Positions 27,710 to 37,320 of a stretch of DNA of 64,000 nucleotides are shown piece by piece. Source of the stretch: Klebsiella grimontii (GTDB lineage Bacteria > Pseudomonadota > Gammaproteobacteria > Enterobacterales > Enterobacteriaceae); NCBI RefSeq assembly GCF_900200035.1, contig NZ_FZTC01000019.1:434001-498000 (forward strand). Direction: 5' to 3'. Numbering within the stretch: the stretch's first letter is position 1; each line of letters opens with the position of its first letter. The notes beneath the pieces were generated by a model. That model was given only the letters and a program-made list of their open reading frames with translations, had not been told where the DNA came from and did no database searches. The position numbers and the translations under genes are program-made.

Positions 27710-28951
27710 CTATCCTTTTTTACCTGTCAATAATAATGCCATGATGGCTATTAAACAGCATCCCGCTATAATCAGCGACATCGGCAGTAATGACAACGGG
27801 TCGCCAAATCCAAGCAGTAATGGGGTTATCGCAGCGATACCAAACTGAAAAACACCTAAAATAGCAGAACCCGTTCCTTTTAAATGTGAAGATGCCGCCA
27901 TGGCCATACTCGCGGCATTACCAAATGTCAAAGCCATAGTAAACATCATTATTAACAGTAGTACCGCCGCAATCTCAAACTGGAAATGAGAAATATAGTT
28001 AACAATGCAAAGTAATATAGATATCACCAGCGTGCTTATTACCCCCACTATTATGAGGTTATCTTCGCCAAATTTCGTAACATAGCGAGCGCTGACAATA
28101 CTACCAAACATCATCACTGCGGCGTTGATAGAGAATATTACAGCGAATTCCCCTGAGGATAAATCAAACGCCGATTGATAGATAAACGGCGATGCTGATA
28201 TATAAGCAAATAGCGCCCCGAACTGGATTGCAAAAATTAAAGTATAACCAATATATTTCTTATGGCTAAGCAGCTCGATAAACTGACTGATAAACTCGTT
28301 GAGGTTGAAAGGTAATCGCTGATGGCGGGGTAAGGTTTCGCTAATAAAATGACTGCTGAGCAAGGTGGAGACTAATGATATTGCAGCCATAAAAACAAAA
28401 ACCACCGGCCAGATAAACCATGCAGCCACGCCGCCAAGTAATGGTGCAATAACAGGAGCAATCCCCTGTATCGCTAACACCAGATTAAAATATCGAGCGG
28501 CTTTAGTCCCCGGGCACAGATCGGAAATAATTGCCCGGGAAAGAACGATACCAGCCGCGCCTCCCAATCCCTGAAAGAATCGCGTAACAATAAGCAGCTG
28601 AATGTTCGTAGATATAGCGCCAGCTAATGAAGCGATGGTTAATAGAGTCATCCCGCCTAGCAATAATTTACGTCTGCCGTAATGATCGGACAATGGGCCA
28701 ATGAATAACTGCCCAATTCCTAAACCCACCATAAAAGCGGTGATACTAAGCTGAACTTTGTCAGGCGTCGTATGCAAATCACTGGCGATAGCTGGAAATA
28801 AAGGCAAGTACATATCAGTGGATAATGCAGCAACGGCGCTAAGCAAACCCAGAACAATAACGACTTTACGGGAAAGCAAACCTCTACTTTCATCTCTGTA
28901 CATCGTACTGGCTGTCGGTGCTGGAACTTCTTTTGGTCGCATGATGAGCAT
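27710..28951 (-). CDS. mfsX: MfsX, Bcr/CflA-type MFS drug efflux protein
   Basis: Twelve-helix inner-membrane carrier of 413 residues. LSTDMYLPLFPAIASDL in helix 1, GQLFIGPLSDHYGRRK in loop 2-3 and the RFFQGLGGAAGIVLSRAII stretch are typical of Bcr/CflA multidrug exporters. Co-directional with uvrX and directly upstream of it, forming the export/resistance pair of the toxin cluster. Export of tilimycin or tilivalline is inferred from position. Confidence 0.92.
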   Translation of the reverse strand: MLIMRPKEVPAPTASTMYRDESRGLLSRKVVIVLGLLSAVAALSTDMYLPLFPAIASDLHTTPDKVQLSITAFMVGLGIGQLFIGPLSDHYGRRKLLLGGMTLLTIASLAGAISTNIQLLIVTRFFQGLGGAAGIVLSRAIISDLCPGTKAARYFNLVLAIQGIAPVIAPLLGGVAAWFIWPVVFVFMAAISLVSTLLSSHFISETLPRHQRLPFNLNEFISQFIELLSHKKYIGYTLIFAIQFGALFAYISASPFIYQSAFDLSSGEFAVIFSINAAVMMFGSIVSARYVTKFGEDNLIIVGVISTLVISILLCIVNYISHFQFEIAAVLLLIMMFTMALTFGNAASMAMAASSHLKGTGSAILGVFQFGIAAITPLLLGFGDPLSLLPMSLIIAGCCLIAIMALLLTGKKG

Positions 28952-29420
28952 AATCCCTTTACCTTCTGTGGTCTGTAATAACTATACCACCAGCCAAAGT
29001 AATTGCAAAAACGAAATCAATTAAAATAACAACAAGATAATAAATCAATAAAAATCAATAGTATATGAAAGATTGAATAAAATTTTATTGAGTTTTAATT
29101 TCTTTAAGGGCATTACAAAACTGATTACTCACTTCCATGGATATCCTAAATAAAGTTGTAATATCAATAATCTATGCCAGAAAACCCAATACTCGCCATA
29201 CCAGGCGTCGCATGTTGCGCGTGTTGCTTTATGCCCATAAGGTTTGGGCTGCACTGTTGCCGGAACATGCAACTTGAAGCGTATTGAGTCTATGCCCGGG
29301 TACTAGAAAAAGGCGCTTTTAAAGGGGTGCAGCATTATGTTAATGTTTGACAAAAATGTTTCCCAGGGATATTCATCCGCTCTTTCAAAACGGGGGATGT
29401 TATACAAGAAGCATTAATAA
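28952..29420. other. AT-rich right border of the toxin cluster
   Basis: Begins with the promoter region of mfsX (28952-29130, very AT-rich). From about 29150 the composition changes and short broken frames appear with no family I recognise. A stretch near 29265-29300 may be a fragment of a dispersed repeat. No integrase, transposase, tRNA or clear direct repeat is visible. Confidence 0.4.
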
Positions 29421-29567
29421 TATGTCTGTAAGCTTGAGTTTGATATTGCAGAATATAATGATGCTTTGTTTTCAACATTTACCATCGAATTTCCTGAATC
29501 ACTCTCCTCAACTATCCTAAAACAACGAGTCGGATATCTTGCCGGAATAATTTCGACACAAATCTAA
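29421..29567 (+). pseudogene. Remnant of a phosphopantetheinyl transferase (EntD/Sfp-like), N-terminal part
   Basis: Between stop codons at 29418-29420 and 29565-29567 one frame reads KLEFDIAEYNDALF, then TIEFPESLSSTILKQRVGYLAG. This follows the N-terminal pattern of EntD-type 4'-phosphopantetheinyl transferases, in which a FD..(N/Y) segment is followed by a KRxxEYLAGR-type segment. There is no start codon, the conserved GR after YLAG is lost, and the catalytic core is absent: the next 50 bases run into a terminator. A gene fragment fits better than a working gene. Family assignment is from memory of the motif, not from a search. Confidence 0.6.
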
Positions 29568-29588
29568 CTCGTTAAAGAAGGTATTTAT

Positions 29589-29613
29589 AAAAAAGTCGCT
29601 ACTTTGTAGCGAC
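29589..29613 (-). terminator. Rho-independent terminator
   Basis: Perfect 8-base arms GTCGCTAC (29595-29602) and GTAGCGAC (29606-29613) with a 3-base loop; read on the minus strand the stem is followed by six T. It ends the VOC/GNAT/DUF7661 operon 8 bases after its last stop codon. Confidence 0.85.
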
Positions 29614-29620
29614 CTAAGTC

Positions 29621-29839
29621 CTAAACCACAAGACGGACGTCAGGATGGCGCGGGCTTGCCGCTTCGTGAAAAATATCCCCCAGCCAGCCGGGAATTTCCG
29701 CCTCCGTAAGATCGTCCGGGATGATAACTCCGGCCAGCGGCGAAAATTTCCCCTCGTTAAGATCGACGCGGAAAAGCTGCCAGCGTTCGCCCTGACGCTG
29801 GACGCCAATATGACGCCCGAATACGTTATAAATCAGCAT
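29621..29839 (-). CDS. DUF7661-like small protein
   Basis: Protein of 72 residues: NVFGRHIGVQRQGERWQLF, then DLNEGKFSPLAGVIIPDDL and IPGWLGDIFHE. It resembles a small family of unknown function (DUF7661) often seen in enterobacteria; the assignment is from pattern memory. Its start overlaps the end of the acetyltransferase gene by 7 bases, so the two are coupled. Function unknown. Confidence 0.6.
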   Translation of the reverse strand: MLIYNVFGRHIGVQRQGERWQLFRVDLNEGKFSPLAGVIIPDDLTEAEIPGWLGDIFHEAASPRHPDVRLVV

Positions 29840-30411
29840 CCTGTCACCCTATGTGACGCGGGAGCTTGGGCAGCCAATGCATTCCATTCCGCTTTGGTTA
29901 TTTCCCACAATTCGGCGTCCAGCAGACCGCAGATGAACTGCTTTTTCTCAACACGAATCAGCCGCATACCGCTACGGTGCGAAATCTTTTTCGACCCGCT
30001 ATTGTCGCAGGCTTTCGGCGCGCGCAGCACCTCCCGGTTAAGCGTGTTAAACCAAAAATCGGTCACCCGGCGGCAGGCTTCGGTCATCAATCCCTGGCGG
30101 TGCCAGCGCGGATCCAGCCAAAACCCGCGGTTGTTATCCACTTCATCAGAGAGCGTAATCAGGCCAATTACCCTCTCCGGCGCCGTTTTAAGGCGAATGG
30201 TCCAAAACCAGGCGGTGCCGTTAGCTGCGGCCGGTAAAGCCACATTATTGACATAGCGCGACGCGCCATCCTCCGGGAACGGCCATGGAAAACCGGCGGC
30301 AAGATAACGCACGATTTCCCACTGTGGAAAGAGAACCTGAATTTGCGGCGCATCGTCTGCGGTTAAGGGGATCAGCAGGAGTCTTTCAGTCATCAATTCC
30401 GCCGCCATCAT
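29833..30411 (-). CDS. GNAT-family N-acetyltransferase (RimJ/RimL type)
   Basis: Protein of about 192 residues. The opening TERLLLIPLTADDAPQIQVLF, the GLITLSDEVDNNRGFWLDPRWHRQGLMTEACRRV acetyl-CoA stretch and the SGMRLIRVEKK tail are typical of RimJ/RimL-like acetyltransferases. Start at 30411 chosen because its ATG overlaps the upstream stop as ATGA and GAGGG lies before it; an ATG at 30393 is possible. Substrate unknown. Confidence 0.82.
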   Translation of the reverse strand: MMAAELMTERLLLIPLTADDAPQIQVLFPQWEIVRYLAAGFPWPFPEDGASRYVNNVALPAAANGTAWFWTIRLKTAPERVIGLITLSDEVDNNRGFWLDPRWHRQGLMTEACRRVTDFWFNTLNREVLRAPKACDNSGSKKISHRSGMRLIRVEKKQFICGLLDAELWEITKAEWNALAAQAPASHRVTGC

Positions 30412-30854
30412 GCTTTGCCCTCGCGCAGCCACGGCGTCACGGTGATCCCCGCCAGCAGCCCTTCCGGGCTAAGCAGACGCGTGACGGTTTGCCCCCACGG
30501 CTCAATGCGGTTGTCCACCAGCAGCCGATAGCCTCTGGCCTTCAGCGCGTCGGTTGCCGAATCGATATCGCGTACTTCAAACTCGATCCACGCCTGAGGC
30601 ACCGGCAGATAGTCTGGCCAGCTATCGGCGTCAAAACAGGAGCGCGCCGCCTGCGCCAGCGGCCAGAGGGCAAAATGTTTTACCCCGCCGAGGGCATCAT
30701 GTTCGGTCAGCAGATAGGCTTCGTTACCGGGCATCGGTTTGAGCGGTAGCCCCAGCGCGGCGACATAGAAGTCACGGCTGGCTGCGGCCGACTGCGTTAT
30801 TGGCCCAAAGCCGGCGACAAAAAGTACATCCATTCCGTCTAAATCGTATTCCAT
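30408..30854 (-). CDS. VOC-superfamily (glyoxalase/bleomycin-resistance fold) protein
   Basis: Protein of about 148 residues. DRFY-like segment SRDFYVAALGLPL near residue 25 and WIEFEVRDIDSATDALKARGYRLL in the second half are the paired beta-alpha-beta units of the VOC fold. Start at 30854 has GGGAGAGGG just before it; a longer frame from 31064 reads through unlike sequence. It overlaps the acetyltransferase start by 4 bases. Metal-dependent enzyme or binding protein; substrate unknown. Confidence 0.8.
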   Translation of the reverse strand: MEYDLDGMDVLFVAGFGPITQSAAASRDFYVAALGLPLKPMPGNEAYLLTEHDALGGVKHFALWPLAQAARSCFDADSWPDYLPVPQAWIEFEVRDIDSATDALKARGYRLLVDNRIEPWGQTVTRLLSPEGLLAGITVTPWLREGKA

Positions 30855-31154
30855 ACCCTCTCCCGTCGTTGTCCATGATGCGTTAACAAATTTTATACTC
30901 TGCCGCGCGCGACTTGCCCAGCCTTCTGTGTTCACTACGGCTGCACATCGGGGCATAAATCTGACCGTCAGGCGGCGATCGACGCAAATAAATATTGCTA
31001 TAAAACTAATCAATATTTGACTGTAATTCGGCTTCCGTGCCACCATCGCCTCGGCGCCCGGCAAGCGGCGCGTAGGTGGTACGGGTGAATATCAGAGACC
31101 GCATGCTTAAGGTCCATGCCCGTCCGCAACCTGATTCTGGCGGGAAATAAAGAC

Positions 31155-31445
31155 ATGCACCAAAGTTTTAATCAGCGCGTTCATTTCTATTACTGCATTC
31201 TGGTGGCGCTGAAAATGCACGCAAAATCAAAGAAATCGGGCGGAGTTCGCGGGAAAAATAATTTCCTGCTCAAATGGCTGCGCAAAGCGCAGGACAACAA
31301 TATATTCCACCCGGATATCACCAGCGAGATCGAATGGCTGCGCGGTAAAATCATTCAGGCCGGCTACGATACCGACCTTGAGCCGATGCTGGACTTTGTT
31401 TACGCAACCGCCAAACGCGCGGAAGATCTTAAGAACGCCGACTGA
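31155..31445 (+). CDS. Small basic protein of unknown function
   Basis: Predicted 96-residue soluble protein, rich in Lys/Arg in its first half (VALKMHAKSKKSGGVRGKNNFLLKWLRKA) and acidic-helical after that (ITSEIEWLRGKI, then LEPMLDFVYATAKRAEDL). Start at 31155 after a weak GGGAAAT site. Single gene between the VOC operon (divergent) and the cus operon (convergent). I do not recognise the family. Confidence 0.65.
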   Translation: MHQSFNQRVHFYYCILVALKMHAKSKKSGGVRGKNNFLLKWLRKAQDNNIFHPDITSEIEWLRGKIIQAGYDTDLEPMLDFVYATAKRAEDLKNAD

Positions 31446-31448
31446 TTC

Positions 31449-31474
31449 ACGCCCGAGCCGCCTGGCCCGGGCGT
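31449..31474. terminator. Hairpin between convergent genes
   Basis: Arms ACGCCCG (31449-31455) and CGGGCGT (31468-31474). It lies between the small basic protein gene and cusA, which converge; only a weak T-rich tail follows on the plus side. Confidence 0.55.
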
Positions 31475-31480
31475 TGTACT

Positions 31481-34400
31481 TTAGCGTTTGTTACGGTGCG
31501 TCAGGTGATAGACTGCCGGGATCACCAGCATCGACAGCAGCGGCGCGGTGATCATCCCGCCGATCATCGGCGCGGCGATACGCTGCATCACCTCCGATCC
31601 GGTGCCGCCTCCCCACATAATCGGCAGCAGCCCGGCCATAATCGTCGCCACGGTCATCACTTTCGGGCGCACGCGCAGCACCGCCCCTTCATGAATCGCC
31701 TCGTTGAGCGTCTGGTCATCAAGCCGTCCGCGGCGTTTGGCGATCGCCTGGTTTAAATAGAGCACCATAATCACCCCGAACTCCGCCGCCACGCCGGCCA
31801 GCGCGATAAAGCCCACGGCGGCCGCCACCGACAGATTATAGCCCAGCAGCCAAAGCAGCCAGACGCCGCCTACCAGCGAAAACGGTAAGGTACCCATAAT
31901 CAGCAGCGCGTCTTTGGCCTGACCGAAGGTGACGTAAAGCAGAATAAAGATAATCATCAGGGTAAACGGCAGCACGATTTTTAGCTTTGCCGTCGCGCGC
32001 TCCAGATACTCATACTGCCCGGACCAGGTCAGCGAGATGCCTTCCGGCAGCTTGACCTGTTCGCTGACCTCACGCTGCATCTGGTCCACGGCGGATTTCA
32101 GGTCACGCCCGCGAATATCGACGTAGATCCAGTCCGACAGGCGGGCGTTTTCGCTTTTCAGCATCGGCGGGCCGTCGGTGATGGCGATATCCGCCAGTTC
32201 GGAAAGCGCCACCTGCGCCCCGCCGCTGGTCACCACCGGCAGATCGCGCAGCTTTTGCAGCGAGTCGCGCACGTCGCGCGGATAGCGGACGCTGATCGGG
32301 TAACGTTCTCGCCCCTCGATGGTTTCACCGATGTTATCGCCGCCGACCACGCTGGCGACGATCGACTGCAGCTCCTTCACCGACACGCCGTAGCGGGCGG
32401 CTTTCACCCGGTCGATAGTGATATCGATATAGCGACCGCCGTCGAGACGCTCCGCCAGCGCCGAGGTCACCCCCGGTACGTTACGTACGATACGCTCAAT
32501 CTCCTCGGCGGTTTTTTCGATCTCCGCCAGATTGTTGCCGTTCACTTTGATGCCGACCGGGCTTTTAATACCGGTCGCCAGCATATCCAGGCGGTTACGA
32601 ATCGGCGGCACCCAGACGTTGGCGATGCCCGGCACCTTCACCGTATTGTCCAGCTCGCTAATGAGCTTATCCATGGTCATGCCGGGCCGCCATTCGCTTT
32701 TCGGCTTGAACTGAATGGTGGTTTCCAGCATGGTCAGCGGCGCCGGGTCGGTGGCGCTATCCGCCCGTCCGGCCTTACCGAATACGCTTTGCACTTCAGG
32801 GATGGTCTTGATCAGGCGGTCGGTTTGCTGCAGCAGACGTCCGGCTTCGCGGCTGGAGATCCCCGGCAGCGTGGAGGGCATGTACAGCAAGTCGCCCTCG
32901 TCAATCTGCGGCAGGAATTCGCTGCCGAGCTGCGCCAGCGGCCACAGCGTGGCGACCAGCAGCAGCCCCGCCGCCGCCAGCGTCGCCTTCGGCCACTGCA
33001 GAACTTTATCCAGCAGCGGTTCATAGGCGCGGATCAGCCAGCGGTTGAGCGGATTGGCGGTTTCATCAGGGATTTTGCCGCGAATAAAGTAGCCCATCAG
33101 CACCGGCACCAGAGTTATCCCCAACCCGGCGGCCACCGCCATCGACCAGGTTTTGGTGAAGGCCAGCGGCGAGAACATCTTGCCCTCCTGCGCCTCGAGG
33201 GTGAACACCGGAATAAACGACAGGGTGATAATCAGCAGGCTGCAAAATAGCGCAGGCCCCACTTCCGACGCCGCGTGCTGGGCAATCTGCCAGTAGTCGG
33301 CGGAAGACGGCTGGCGTTCGGGATGCTCGTGCCGCCACTGCTCCAGCACCTTATGCATATTTTCAATCATCACGATTGCCGCATCGACCATGGCCCCGAT
33401 AGCGATCGCAATCCCCCCGAGCGACATCATATTGGCGCTGACGCCCTGATAGTGCATCACGATAAACGCGCCGAGGATCCCCAGCGGCAGCGTGATCATC
33501 GCCACCAGCGCGCTGCGGAAGTGGAACAGAAACAGCGAGCAGACCACCGCCACGACGATAAACTCTTCGATAAGCTTATGGGTCAGGGTTTCGACCGAGT
33601 TTTTAATCAGCTGCGAGCGGTCGTACACCGGGACAATCTCTACCCCTGCGGGCAGGCTTTTTTGCACTTCCGCCAGTTTGGCCTTCACCGCGTCAATGGT
33701 GGTCAGCGCGTTTTTGCCCGAACGCATGATGATAATGCCGCCCGCCACCTCGCCTTCGCCGTTGAGCTCGGCGACGCCGCGCCGAATCGCCGGACCCCGG
33801 CGCACGCTGGCGACGTCGGAGAGCAGCACCGGCACGCCGCCGCGCGCGGCGATAACGACCTGGTTAAAATCGTCGATGGATTTCAGGTAGCCGGTGGTGC
33901 GTACCATATATTCCGCTTCACCCAGTTCCAGTACCGAGCCGCCGCCTTCCTGGTTGGCGCTCTGGATCGCGCTAATCACCTGCTGGTGAGTGACGTTCAG
34001 CGCCCGCAGCCGGTCTGGGTTAAGAACCACCTGATACTCTTTCACCATCCCGCCGACGCTGGCCACCTCCGAAACATCCGGTACGGTTTTCAGTTCATAT
34101 TTAAGGATCCAGTCCTGAATCGCCCGCAGGTCGCCGAGGCTATGCTGGCCGCTTTTGTCGGTGAGCACATATTCAAATACCCAGCCGACGCCGGTGGCAT
34201 CCGGCCCCAGCGACGCTTTGGTTTCCGGCGGCAGGCTGCTCTGGATTTGGCTCAGGTACTCCAGCACGCGGGAGCGCGCCCAGTACGGGTCGGTACCGTC
34301 CTCAAACAGTACGTAAACGTAAGCATCGCCGAACATGGAAAAACCGCGCACGGTTTTCGCCCCCGGCACCGACAGCATGGTAGTGGTCAGCGGATAGGTC

Positions 34401-34594
34401 ACCTGATCTTCGACAATTTGCGGCGCTTTGCCCGGATAGCTGACGCGAATGATCACCTGGGTATCGGAAAGATCCGGCAGCGCGTCCAGCGGCGCCTGCT
34501 GTATCGACCAGACGCCCCAGGCGGCCATAATCAGCGTCGCCAGCAGTACCAGCAGGCGGTTGCGCAACGACCAGCGGATAACGGCGGCAATCAT
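31481..34594 (-). CDS. cusA: CusA-like copper/silver RND efflux pump
   Basis: Inner-membrane proton-driven pump of 1037 residues, HME-RND family. The transmembrane helix 4 motif [13 protein letters not shown] is the copper/silver (HME4) type, unlike the DGAVV form of Zn/Co/Cd pumps. [13 protein letters not shown] and the C-terminal [17 protein letters not shown] agree with CusA/SilA. It takes Cu(I)/Ag(I) from the periplasm or membrane and passes it to CusB and the outer-membrane channel. Its start overlaps the cusB stop by 4 bases. Confidence 0.95.
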   Translation of the reverse strand: MIAAVIRWSLRNRLLVLLATLIMAAWGVWSIQQAPLDALPDLSDTQVIIRVSYPGKAPQIVEDQVTYPLTTTMLSVPGAKTVRGFSMFGDAYVYVLFEDGTDPYWARSRVLEYLSQIQSSLPPETKASLGPDATGVGWVFEYVLTDKSGQHSLGDLRAIQDWILKYELKTVPDVSEVASVGGMVKEYQVVLNPDRLRALNVTHQQVISAIQSANQEGGGSVLELGEAEYMVRTTGYLKSIDDFNQVVIAARGGVPVLLSDVASVRRGPAIRRGVAELNGEGEVAGGIIIMRSGKNALTTIDAVKAKLAEVQKSLPAGVEIVPVYDRSQLIKNSVETLTHKLIEEFIVVAVVCSLFLFHFRSALVAMITLPLGILGAFIVMHYQGVSANMMSLGGIAIAIGAMVDAAIVMIENMHKVLEQWRHEHPERQPSSADYWQIAQHAASEVGPALFCSLLIITLSFIPVFTLEAQEGKMFSPLAFTKTWSMAVAAGLGITLVPVLMGYFIRGKIPDETANPLNRWLIRAYEPLLDKVLQWPKATLAAAGLLLVATLWPLAQLGSEFLPQIDEGDLLYMPSTLPGISSREAGRLLQQTDRLIKTIPEVQSVFGKAGRADSATDPAPLTMLETTIQFKPKSEWRPGMTMDKLISELDNTVKVPGIANVWVPPIRNRLDMLATGIKSPVGIKVNGNNLAEIEKTAEEIERIVRNVPGVTSALAERLDGGRYIDITIDRVKAARYGVSVKELQSIVASVVGGDNIGETIEGRERYPISVRYPRDVRDSLQKLRDLPVVTSGGAQVALSELADIAITDGPPMLKSENARLSDWIYVDIRGRDLKSAVDQMQREVSEQVKLPEGISLTWSGQYEYLERATAKLKIVLPFTLMIIFILLYVTFGQAKDALLIMGTLPFSLVGGVWLLWLLGYNLSVAAAVGFIALAGVAAEFGVIMVLYLNQAIAKRRGRLDDQTLNEAIHEGAVLRVRPKVMTVATIMAGLLPIMWGGGTGSEVMQRIAAPMIGGMITAPLLSMLVIPAVYHLTHRNKR

Positions 34595-36060
34595 GGCTGC
34601 TCCTTAGCGCCGCTCATCGGCATCACTGAGGTCACCCGCGCCCCTTCATCGGTCAGCACGAAATGAAACATCACCGACTCGCCGGGACGCACCTGCTCCC
34701 GCAGCGGCGGCGTAATGGCAAAGTCCATGATCATCGCCGGCCACTTCAGCGCCGGGACCGGCTGGTGCGCGATCGTTACCGCCTCATCGCTCACCGCCTT
34801 GATGACGCCCTGCGCCGAGTAGCTTTTTACCTCTTCATTCTGCCCGGCCATTTGCGGCAGCGCGCTGCGCAGGCTGGCTTCGGAGTCAATCAGGAACTGA
34901 CCTGAGGTGACCACCTTTTGCCCCTCTTCAAGGCCGGAAGTTACCTCAACCAGACCATCCTGCGTTCGTCCCGCGGTCACCTCGACCGGACGGAAATACC
35001 CCTCGCCGTCGGCGATCAGCACCCGGTTGCTGGTGCCTGTTGCAATTAATGCCTCTTCCGGGATAGTCAGCACCTCGCGCCCCTGCTGCGCCTCAGCCAG
35101 CTCAACGTTCAAATACATGCCCGGTTTGAGCTGATGCTGCGGATTATTGAGCACTACGCGGGCTTTCAGAGTACGGGTGGTCGCTTCGAGGTCGGGAAGC
35201 AGCTCGCTGACGGTTCCCTGAAACGTTGTGCCGGGCCAGCTGCTGGTGGCGGCCGTTACCTGACTGCCTACGCGCAGCAGGCTGGCCTGGCTTTGCGGAT
35301 AATCAATCACGATCCAGACCGGGTCGAGGCTGGCCAGCTCGAACAGCGGCTGGGTTGCCGTGACCTGCGCGCCGGTACGCACGTCAAGCTTGCTGACGTA
35401 GCCATCGTGCGGCGCGCGTACCGTTATGCGGGTTTGCGGTTTACCGCTGCGCTCAACGCTGCGGATAATCGCTTCCGGCATAAACTGCAGCTGCAAACGG
35501 CCGCGCGCGGCGGCGGTTAAACCGCTATCGCCCAGCAGCCTCACCGCCAGATACTCCTGCTGCGCCGCCGCCCACTGCGGGATCCACAGCTCGGCCAGCG
35601 CCTCGTTCTTTTTCACAAACTGCTGGGAGGCGTTGACGTAAAGTTTCTCGATCAGGCCGCTGGCCAGCGCCGGAACCGTTTCAACGCTGCGCTCGTCAAT
35701 CGCGACGGTGCCGAAAGCGCTGAGCTTCTGCGCCAGCGTCCGCCGGGCAACATCAGCCGTGCGTACGCCGAGGTTTTGCTGCTGGCGGGCGCTAATCTGC
35801 ACGCTCCCGGCCTCCTCTCCCGCCCCTTCGTCGGCGTAGCGCGGCACCAGATCCATATCCATAAACGGTGACTTTCCCGGTTTATCGAAGCGAGTGCCGG
35901 GGGCCATCGGATCGTACCAGTACAACACTTTGCGGCCCATTTCGGTCTGAGCCCCGTCCGCGGAAAGCGTCGGCGCGTTTCGCGAACCGAGCCAGTATCC
36001 GCCCGCGGCGGCCAGGGCGATGGCCAGCGCCACAAGGGTAATAACAGATTTTGGCTTCAT
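34591..36060 (-). CDS. cusB: CusB-like periplasmic adaptor with fused C-terminal CusF domain
   Basis: Membrane-fusion protein of 489 residues; E. coli CusB has about 407. The heavy-metal-binding [29 protein letters not shown] segment (about 48-76) is the CusB N-terminal Cu-binding region, followed by the hairpin/lipoyl region ([10 protein letters not shown] on) and barrel domains. The last 80 residues ([32 protein letters not shown]) copy the CusF fold, so the metal chaperone is built in as well as encoded separately. Overlaps both neighbours. Confidence 0.93.
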   Translation of the reverse strand: MKPKSVITLVALAIALAAAGGYWLGSRNAPTLSADGAQTEMGRKVLYWYDPMAPGTRFDKPGKSPFMDMDLVPRYADEGAGEEAGSVQISARQQQNLGVRTADVARRTLAQKLSAFGTVAIDERSVETVPALASGLIEKLYVNASQQFVKKNEALAELWIPQWAAAQQEYLAVRLLGDSGLTAAARGRLQLQFMPEAIIRSVERSGKPQTRITVRAPHDGYVSKLDVRTGAQVTATQPLFELASLDPVWIVIDYPQSQASLLRVGSQVTAATSSWPGTTFQGTVSELLPDLEATTRTLKARVVLNNPQHQLKPGMYLNVELAEAQQGREVLTIPEEALIATGTSNRVLIADGEGYFRPVEVTAGRTQDGLVEVTSGLEEGQKVVTSGQFLIDSEASLRSALPQMAGQNEEVKSYSAQGVIKAVSDEAVTIAHQPVPALKWPAMIMDFAITPPLREQVRPGESVMFHFVLTDEGARVTSVMPMSGAKEQP

Positions 36061-37307
36061 TATTTAACATCCTGAGGAATAAGGTAACGAATGGCGGCCC
36101 ACGCATCAGCGAGCGCTTTCTCCGCGTCGTTGCTGGCAATTTCTCCGCTCAGCAGATCGCGACGGGCGGCGAGCAGTTCCGCCAGCGCCGAGCTGCCGCC
36201 CCGATACTGGGCATTGACGAGGCTCACCTTCTTGCGCAGCAGCGGCAGCACCTCGCTTTGCTGACGATCGTAAATGGCTTTCGCGGCGTTATATTGCGAG
36301 ATCAGCTGATACTGCTGGGCCTGATGCTCGCGCATCAATAACGTCAGCCGATCGTTGGCTTCATAGGTACGGGAGACGTCGGCGGCGTGCTCTTTGTCCT
36401 GGCGTTTGCCCTGAAAAATAGGCATATCGACGGTAAACATGACGCCCACCATATCGTCGTAATCGTCCCCGCGCCGGGCGTAATAGACCTCGACGCCAAC
36501 GTCAGGGATCGCCGCGACTTCCGACTGACCTGATTTCGCTTTCGCCAAATCGGCCTCGCGCGCGGCCTGAATCACCTCAGGATGTAGCTTAATCCCCGCC
36601 ATTAACGCGGCTTCATCGGCCGGTAGGCGTTCAATGCGCGGCAGCGGGCCGGAGATATCGCGGACCTCTTTGCCGGTAAGCTGCAACAGGCGCGCCCGGG
36701 CAATCTGCACATCGCGGCGGGCGTTATCTTGCTCATTTTTCATGGCATTCAGCGCCAGCTGAACGTCGAGCACGCTGCCGGGACTGGCGCTGGCGCTGCT
36801 TACGCCGGCCTTTTGTACGTTGATTTGCCGGGAGGTTTCGCTGATCAACGCCTGTACTGAACGCAGTGATTTCTGCGCCACCGCCAGCGCCAGCCACGCC
36901 TGCGCGGTTTCCCGCTGCAGCCGGGCGCGGATCACATCGGCATTGGCGGCGGCCTGGCGCGCTTCGGCGGTTATCGAGTCGGCCTTTCGTTCGCGCTTGG
37001 TGCTGCTGACGTAGTCCTGCATCACGCCGACCCTTTGCATGGTCATCCCCTCGCGGGTCAGTCGGCTGGCGTTGTTGCCGCCCAGCGGAACGTTTTCAAT
37101 GCCGAACTTCAGCTTCGGATCGGGAAGCTGCATGGCGGAATCCGCCCTGTTTTTTAACGCATTCACCTGATGATCGTTGGCGGAGAGCTCGGCGGAGTAG
37201 CTTTCCGCCGCCGACAGGGCCTCAGCCAGCGTCGTCGCCCAGCCGTTGGCGGAAATCAGCGACAGTAAAAGCGGCAGCCCGCGGGCCGCCTTATTTAAGA
37301 TGGACAT
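36060..37307 (-). CDS. cusC: TolC-family outer-membrane channel of the cus operon
   Basis: Outer-membrane efflux protein of 415 residues with two OEP repeats, long coiled-coil helices (RARLQRETAQAWLALAVAQKSL; SGEIASNDAEKALADAWAAI) and a signal peptide ending NGWA. Unlike E. coli CusC it has no lipoprotein cysteine. It completes the tripartite pump. Its stop overlaps the cusB start by one base (TAATG). The symbol is given by role and position; the sequence may be closer to CzcC-type proteins. Confidence 0.82.
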   Translation of the reverse strand: MSILNKAARGLPLLLSLISANGWATTLAEALSAAESYSAELSANDHQVNALKNRADSAMQLPDPKLKFGIENVPLGGNNASRLTREGMTMQRVGVMQDYVSSTKRERKADSITAEARQAAANADVIRARLQRETAQAWLALAVAQKSLRSVQALISETSRQINVQKAGVSSASASPGSVLDVQLALNAMKNEQDNARRDVQIARARLLQLTGKEVRDISGPLPRIERLPADEAALMAGIKLHPEVIQAAREADLAKAKSGQSEVAAIPDVGVEVYYARRGDDYDDMVGVMFTVDMPIFQGKRQDKEHAADVSRTYEANDRLTLLMREHQAQQYQLISQYNAAKAIYDRQQSEVLPLLRKKVSLVNAQYRGGSSALAELLAARRDLLSGEIASNDAEKALADAWAAIRYLIPQDVK

Positions 37308-37320
37308 AATGACTCCGGAA

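Noticed and set aside
29137-29277. Short plus-strand frame (about 46 codons) at the right border of the cluster
   Set aside because: No ribosome-binding site, arginine-rich and unlike any family; probably chance or decayed sequence.
33275-34666. Long 463-codon frame on the plus strand
   Set aside because: It is antisense to cusA, is rich in His/Arg/Gln as expected for the mirror frame of a GC-rich gene, and has no family resemblance.
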